From Papaver somniferum (lineage: Eukaryota > Streptophyta > Magnoliopsida > Ranunculales > Papaveraceae), in NCBI RefSeq assembly GCF_003573695.1, contig NC_039361.1, forward strand, positions 86,570,149 to 86,634,148: a DNA stretch of 64,000 nt, in the 5' to 3' direction. Below, one piece after another: positions 58,170 through 64,000 of the stretch (position 1 is the first letter of the stretch; each line of letters starts with the position of its first letter). A program made the translations under genes and the position numbers. The notes beneath the pieces were generated by a model, which was not told where the DNA came from, did not search any database, and worked only from the letters and a program-made list of their open reading frames with translations.

Positions 58170-59791
58170 TATGTCTTCTTTTTGGTTTAGTTGGAAGAAT
58201 AACCAGTGCTTTGAATAGCAATGATTGTGACTACACATAGCTATTATTTTTCATCTTCTTGTTCTTTTTTTTTTAGGTTTATTGGTTTAAATTCTAAAAA
58301 TATTTGGAGGATGATGTTTTTGCAGTATTAATTTTTATGATTTGTTATATTGCAATTTGTTATGGGATATTGGTGTTTACGTCCGTGAACTATGTTCGTC
58401 CCATACTTTTTCAAAAGTAAAGTCATTCGTGATCGGTATTCACGCACTGGTGAAAGAATGAATGGACTTTTGACAAATACAAAAGTTAAGCCTATATTGT
58501 CAAATATTTGATGGAAGATATGTTAAAATATTTTGTTTTCAAGGATTATGTCTATTAATATCGTTATGCAAATAGTGGTGGAAAATAGAATAAATCCTTG
58601 TGTATTCCGCAGTATTTATCATCCCTAATCCATATTTTATGTATTACTGTGAGGCTCCGTAATGTATCTTATGTTGAGCACTATACAACCAAGTTGATTT
58701 TTTATCTTTGTTGTTGTTCCGTGAGATATGTTATGTCGAGAATATTGAACTAAATTAATCATCTTGTTTGGTTATATTGTTATTGCTCCGTAAGTTTTCT
58801 TATGTCGAGCAAAACAAATGACAATTAAATTGATTACTTTTGTGATTAGTTTGGTTGTGTATTCCAATTAGATTAATAATGGGTTCTCTTGTAATTAATC
58901 TAGTTGAGTATTTTCGTGTCTCCATAAGTTCTCCTATGTGAGCATAATCAATTGGATTGATCATTTTTTGTATTTAATTTGATTGTGTATTCCGATTAAA
59001 TTAATCATGGGTCTACTTGTGATTAATTTGATTGAGTTTTTGGATATAGGAAATCATTCTCATGGTTTTTTTTGTGTCCAATAAAAATCCTTCTTTTATT
59101 TCGAAATTAAGGTCGCTCTTGTTGTTCTTTCGGGAATGAAATCAAATGGGGGAGAGTTCTTTTGAACTTATGCTTAATGGTCATACCTTGAGGGTGTGCG
59201 GCTGTGGAATTTTAGAGAGGTTATCTTATATCTTTAAACTCCTTGATGAATGCATTTAGCTTCGGCTTTATGATTGCATCTAAATTAGTTGGTATGTATT
59301 TTTTTCTTTTATGTCTCTCTCGGAAATTTCATTATGATCCCGTTCTTGTACCTTTGCCAATTTTATTGACAAAAAGGGGGAGAATTAATATGTAGTTCAT
59401 GCTAAAAATACATATGGTTTTCAGATCATTGTGTAAGGGGGAGTGGTTTCCATGTGAGATGGAGTATTGACCAAGGGGGAGTGGTACATATCACCATAGT
59501 ATTATTGTTGAAGTTGTGATACAATTGAACTTTGACGCTGTGTAATAATACAATGAGACTGTATAACAATGATCGAGAACTATGTTTTTTCATTGTTATA
59601 GCTACGGATCTTCAACAACGGTGATGCTAAACTTACAACCTTTGGGATCATTGGAGTACTTATAAGTGATGAAGATTTCGAGGAATGTTGAATATTAGAC
59701 ATGTGGAATAGGAGATACTAAAGTTTCTTTATCTTTTTTGTATTCCATATGTATTGATAGTTTTGTCACTAAAATTGACAAAGGGGGAGAT
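58170..59791 (+). promoter_or_regulatory. 3' non-coding region with five polypurine tracts
   Basis: GGGGGAG motifs occur at about 59148, 59374, 59436, 59475 and 59783, the last (ACAAAGGGGGAGAT) touching the LTR and the rest 300-650 bases upstream. The same five are spaced alike in the two minus-strand copies. Earlier in the region TAATTGGATTGATCAT-type phrases and CTCCGTAAGTTTTCTTATG repeat about three times (58650-58990). No coding frame. Confidence 0.7.
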
Positions 59792-61027
59792 TGTTAGAGC
59801 ATTTCTCGGTCGAACTCGCATGCGTTGCTATCTCAAGCATGTTTGTCAATGTTAGTGATCAAAACTATAAGTCTTGATTTCTAGTCTATTATAGCTAAGT
59901 CTCGGACTAGGATAGAAATTGTAGTTGAGCTCAAGGACTTCATGGCGATTCATCATACAAGTAGAAGAACTACTCAAGGAACCGGTGGAACTTCTCGACA
60001 AAAAGGTATGTGAAGACTTGAAACTATATATCACTCAAAAGTCTATCTACTTTATGTCCTACTATTTGAGACAAGAAGTCGTATGCTATATATATAGACT
60101 TTGATTATACACATTTGGTATTTCGAGCCGAGTGTACCTCGCCTATCTATATCTCGAAATATGAGTTTGTAAGCTTTTCGCTTTAACCAAGTTTATCTTT
60201 ACCATGTGACGAAAGTCATGATATGTTTCAATCATCTTGAAAATTGCTTTGACGAGAAATGGTGTAACAACTATATAACGTCCTCTAAGAATGTTTCAAT
60301 GATTGAAATGAGAGTTTAGATTACATAACCAATGGTGGACATAAGCATTGTTGTGGAAACAAATTTATGTATAAGTCATATTCCTTGAACCAAAGTTTGC
60401 GAAATTTGTTGATCAAGAGAACCAGAAGAATGGCGTGAGCCAGGTCCGCGAACTCAGTCTGCGAACTACCGAAGTTCTCAAACCCGAGAATTTCTGCTAG
60501 AGTTGACAAACTACTTGCGTGAAACTAAGTCCGCAAACCAAGTCCGCGAACCGGCGAAGTTCTCATACCCGAGAATTTCTGCTGGAGTTTGTAAACTCTG
60601 CCCGGTAACTTAAGTCCGCGAACCTAGTCTTCGAACTTGAGAATGTTATATATCTGAAGATGATTTCTGAACTTAAACTTAAAAAGACTAAGGAAATCAT
60701 CTTTGCTTCAATTGTGTCTTGTGTAGTATATGAGATTTCCTTGCAATTGAAGAAGAACATGGTTTATATGAAGTGCTCATATGGCTAACCATTTGGTTAA
60801 CTATTGTTGAACCAACAAGTGCATATGTTTGGGTACGGTTAACAAACCTAGAATCGTGCATTGTCAAGTGTGAGTAAAAAGATAAGTTTTTGATCTAACG
60901 GTTGAGAAATATTAGCTTGAATCTAAATCAGGTTTTCATCTAACGGTGGATATTGATTGCTTTGTTACCAAGGTAACTTAATTGCAAACCCTGGTTTGAA
61001 AGACTATATAAGGGGAACTATAGTATC
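59792..61027 (+). mobile_element. 3' LTR of Copia element 3, truncated
   Basis: TGTTAGAGCATTTCTCGGTC directly after the polypurine tract. U3 has two copies of an 86-base unit with GAAGTTCTCA-ACCCGAGAATTT (60471 and 60557). It reaches the TATA region (ACTATATAAGGGG, 61003) and is cut at 61027 by the next LTR. Confidence 0.85.
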
Positions 61028-64000
61028 TGTTGATAGGTGTCTAAAACACCTTAATATTTATCTATTGTTTATGCTGTCTTTGCTAAGTTTTCTTGTAAAT
61101 TATGCATCTTATGTTTTCTTTTGAGTATTTAGGTACTTTGGAGTCATTTGGAACAAAAGAAGAAGAAACAACGCAAAAGTCTCATCTCATGTGCAATTGA
61201 TGTTGGAGACGAACTATTTCTCATTATTTGCTTTTATTTATTCATCTTTGTCTGAAAAGTATGTCGGCTTTAGTGATGCAAATTCTGTCTGAAAATCATG
61301 ACAGCTTTAGTGATGAAGAGACATTGAAGAGAAGAAGTGGGTCTGAGAAATAAGAGGCGTCTGTTGCTGGTGGAAGAAATCGAGGAAGAAGAAAGCCTTC
61401 ATTTGGAGCGAAAGGGAGCAAAAAGGATCAAGTCGCAGGCAAAAAATGAACTGCCAGTTTTGCACAACTGACAGTTGAGCAACATAACAAAATAGGTTGT
61501 CAGTTCACTAGAACCGACAAGCTATGTAAGAAATGGGTAGCCTTATCTGGAGAGTGGGTGTCTTGAGTAATTCCACTCATTACCAAGCCATAAACTTCAG
61601 CAAAAAATTGATTTCTCAATCATTTTATCAAAATTCAGAGAAGTGCGAAATATAGGCGCTGGTGTCTAAGACTTTAAGCTGATCCTCTTCTCAAATCGAG
61701 TGATGAACAGAGAGATTGATGGAGGTTTTTTATCAGAGAAGAAGAGGTCACTACTGTAACTATCAATTGAAGCATCAGAAGAAGAAATTAGGGTTTTCCC
61801 TATTTGGAGTTAGGGTTTGTCGAGATGGTAATGTGAAATGGGTATTGGATGTTGGTTCGATGGATTTAAGAGATTGATGTTTTTATTATTAAACAGATGA
61901 AGATTGAATTAGGATTACAGCAGATTGAAGAACTGGGTTATGATGTTTGTGTTTTGATATTTCTGGTGATGCTGTTATTGTGTGGATTTGAGTTTTCAAC
62001 AAAGAGGATGTGACAGATAGAAAAGAGGATTGAAGCAAAGATTGAGGGTTTGAGTTGATGTGTTGATTGATTCGAAATGGAAGAAGCAGTTGGTGGTATT
62101 TTTTGCTGGAATTACAAAATTGAGCAATGGGATGATTTTGTATAGAATTGGTGGTCTGAGTTGTTAAAGGAAGCTACAGCTGCAGGTGATGTTGCAGGGA
62201 AATGGGACTGAGATGAAGCTAAGAATGAATGTGATGGACTGTTGTGAAGCTAAGAAACTACAATGGAGAAGCAAGACTAAGCTGGTGATGCAAATTCCAT
62301 AAATAAGATGAGAAGAGATGACATTGCAGGTTATAGAGATGGAGGTTGGTGCTACTAGGTGCAGCTGAAGATGATCATGAACTCAAGTTTCCATAGCTGC
62401 TACTTTTGGAGATTTGAGGAGATGACGCAGTCTGTGAATAATGGGTTGAGATGGAGTTTGAATCTAGCAGAATGGTTCTGTTGTGGTGTTTGATCTTTAA
62501 TGAAGTTGCAGGTGGTTGAAGCTGCAGTTCAGTTACTGGTGATGCTTGAAGTGAAGGCACAGAGAGTATCAGTTGGTGATGAGGCACAAGTGAAGCAGTG
62601 GTACAAATGGGTTTTTGCAGTTAGGTTCAGTTTGCGCAGCTGGTGATTCTATTGGCTGTGTAACACGGATGCGAATGACTTAAACTGAAGCCTTTAAGCA
62701 GATAAGGAAGATGATTTCTGATTGTTGCAGGTGAACTGAAGAGGTGATTGTGCAATGCAGAAAACGAGAGAGCAGAACTTGAGATTGAAATGGTGGATTT
62801 GATCTGCAGGGAGATGGAATTGCTGGGTGGTTGCTTGGCTGTAGATAATGGGGATAGTTCAAGTTGCTGTTGTCATTTAGGAAGGAGAATGCTGAGGCTT
62901 ACAACCTGCAATAAGATGGAATTCAGTGAAGCTTTGATCCTGCACAGAACCTGGTGGTATGAGTTGATTTTCGAAATCAATTGAGATTATATTTCAAGTT
63001 ATGATGGTTAGAAGGGACTGACAACGGAGTAGAGCCAGATGCAATGGCTGTAAGATGAAGTTGCTTATGTTTCCGAGCTGAAATTGAGGTGCATGGAAAG
63101 TCTGAACACAAGAGAATGAGTTAGAGTTGGCCGATGGGTTTTGCAGCTGTAGGTTAAGTTGTTGCTGTTGCTATTGATACAGGAATCAAAAGCCATGGCT
63201 TCATTGAGGTGGTGGTTATGAAGTGTAGCTGAGAGAGTGAAGATATGAGTTGAGTTGACTTGAGATGGGAACTAACATGGAAGAAGAAATGTTGTAGTTA
63301 ATGATCAAGGAGGATGTTGAGAAGCCGCAGCTAGTCATGAAGATTATAGGAAATTGCAGGAGCAACAAGGTGTTGGTGTTGGCTGGCGCTACTGATGGAT
63401 GAAGTTAGAATGAATTGGTTGAACTATGACTGAATGAATGATGATAGATGAATGTTTAGGTTGTACATGGAGGAAGAAACTGGACAGAATTGGCCTGGGA
63501 ATTGCCTGAAAACATAGGAAACTTTGTCAGACTTTTATCCTGCCCAATCGACTCAGTGATTCGCCATCCAACTCACTGGACCCGGTTTGACACAGGGAAA
63601 GGCTTGGGCTTATTGTTACCGGGCTTGGTTATCAGAGACTTGCAATCGAGTTTTGGGAATGAAAGGAGATTTTTTTTTGAAGCATTAATGAAAGGAGATG
63701 GCAGTGCTATAAAAGGGAGGCCGGTGGTTATATTCTGGGGGATTACCTCTTCTTCTACTTGGTTCTAGGGTTTAGAAACATGATAGGTTTTCTCTTCCTT
63801 CTTGTTATGAACTCCATTATGATGTTTACCTAGTTTTCTCTTGGTTAAGGAATAAGTTGGAATTCCAAACATGATTTTTATGCAATAAATTAGTTTTGTC
63901 TCCATGCTTTATCCCTCATGATTCACTATTGATATTGTTTTATGATTTTAATGCTTGTTTGGTCGAGTCTAGAATCGATTGAGTCTGTTTCATCTTTACT
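61028..64000 (+). mobile_element. Long LTR of another LTR retrotransposon, runs off the window
   Basis: Starts TGTTGATAGGTGTCTAAAAC at 61028 immediately after the Copia TATA region, with GTATC before it as the likely target duplication. Nearly 2.7 kb of G/A-rich, T-poor U3 without a credible frame follows, then CTATAAAAGGGAGG (63708), a core promoter, and a T-rich leader near the window end. Start, length and promoter position suggest a Gypsy LTR, perhaps Athila/Tat-type. The small frames (62748-62984, 63490-63768) are not supported as genes. Confidence 0.55.

Overview
The window is plant nuclear DNA from a repeat-rich intergenic region. LTR retrotransposons with plant tRNA-Met primer sites, a plant L1-type LINE with a terminal RNase H, Tat-lineage Ty3/Gypsy elements with two RNase H domains, Stowaway- and Mutator-type MITEs and very AT-rich spacers all point to a higher plant, probably a eudicot. 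A member of the poppy order (Ranunculales) is my guess, from loose familiarity with these repeats, and is not demonstrated. I see no intact host gene, no tRNA or rRNA gene and no CRISPR array. Nearly every long open frame is a transposon fragment or a by-product of tandem repeats.

Layout. 1-2216: a Gypsy (Tat-type) LTR on the minus strand, inserted in a Copia LTR. 2217-7920: a non-coding element with inverted clusters of TGTGTAAC motifs, holding a Stowaway-like MITE that is split by a Copia solo LTR with a GTTGT target duplication. 7921-13090: a decayed Copia element of the Ale/Retrofit type, its 3' part replaced by a minus-strand chromovirus-like LTR. 13091-19530: a possible TIR transposon with a Myb/SANT-like accessory pseudogene and many AATCGGTTTAT/ATAAACCGATT hairpins, split by a 3.5-kb Tat-type solo LTR (duplication ATCTA). 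20372-21590: a decayed reverse-transcriptase-family C-terminus split by a palindromic MITE. 21612-24969: two truncated Copia LTRs.

24970-50389 is one Tat-lineage Gypsy element blown apart by later insertions. Its 5' LTR starts at 24970, is cut after 10 bases by a Copia solo LTR (24980-27313), and is cut again by a 13.7-kb Copia composite (29184-42921, perfect CTAAT duplication). The LTR ends at 43733. Gag, protease, RT, RNase H and archaeal-type RNase H remnants follow, with no integrase, and then a 3' LTR (47215-50389) that carries two satellite-like arrays. A second Tat internal region begins straight after that LTR and breaks into a plus-strand Copia element at about 50592. That Copia element runs to 61027, carries a nearly full-length LINE (51081-56654) in its gag, and ends in an LTR cut by a further LTR element running off the window.

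The most interesting system is the Copia (Sirevirus-like) family. Two copies in opposite orientation encode a Gag that ends at the same place, with no protease, integrase or RT, followed by a second conserved small ORF and a non-coding region with five polypurine-tract motifs before the 3' LTR. A third, rearranged copy shares the gag end and the repeated tracts. They look like gag-only, non-autonomous elements that kept RNA-level signals and one unexplained protein, and they form a tandem array with shared and hybrid LTRs.
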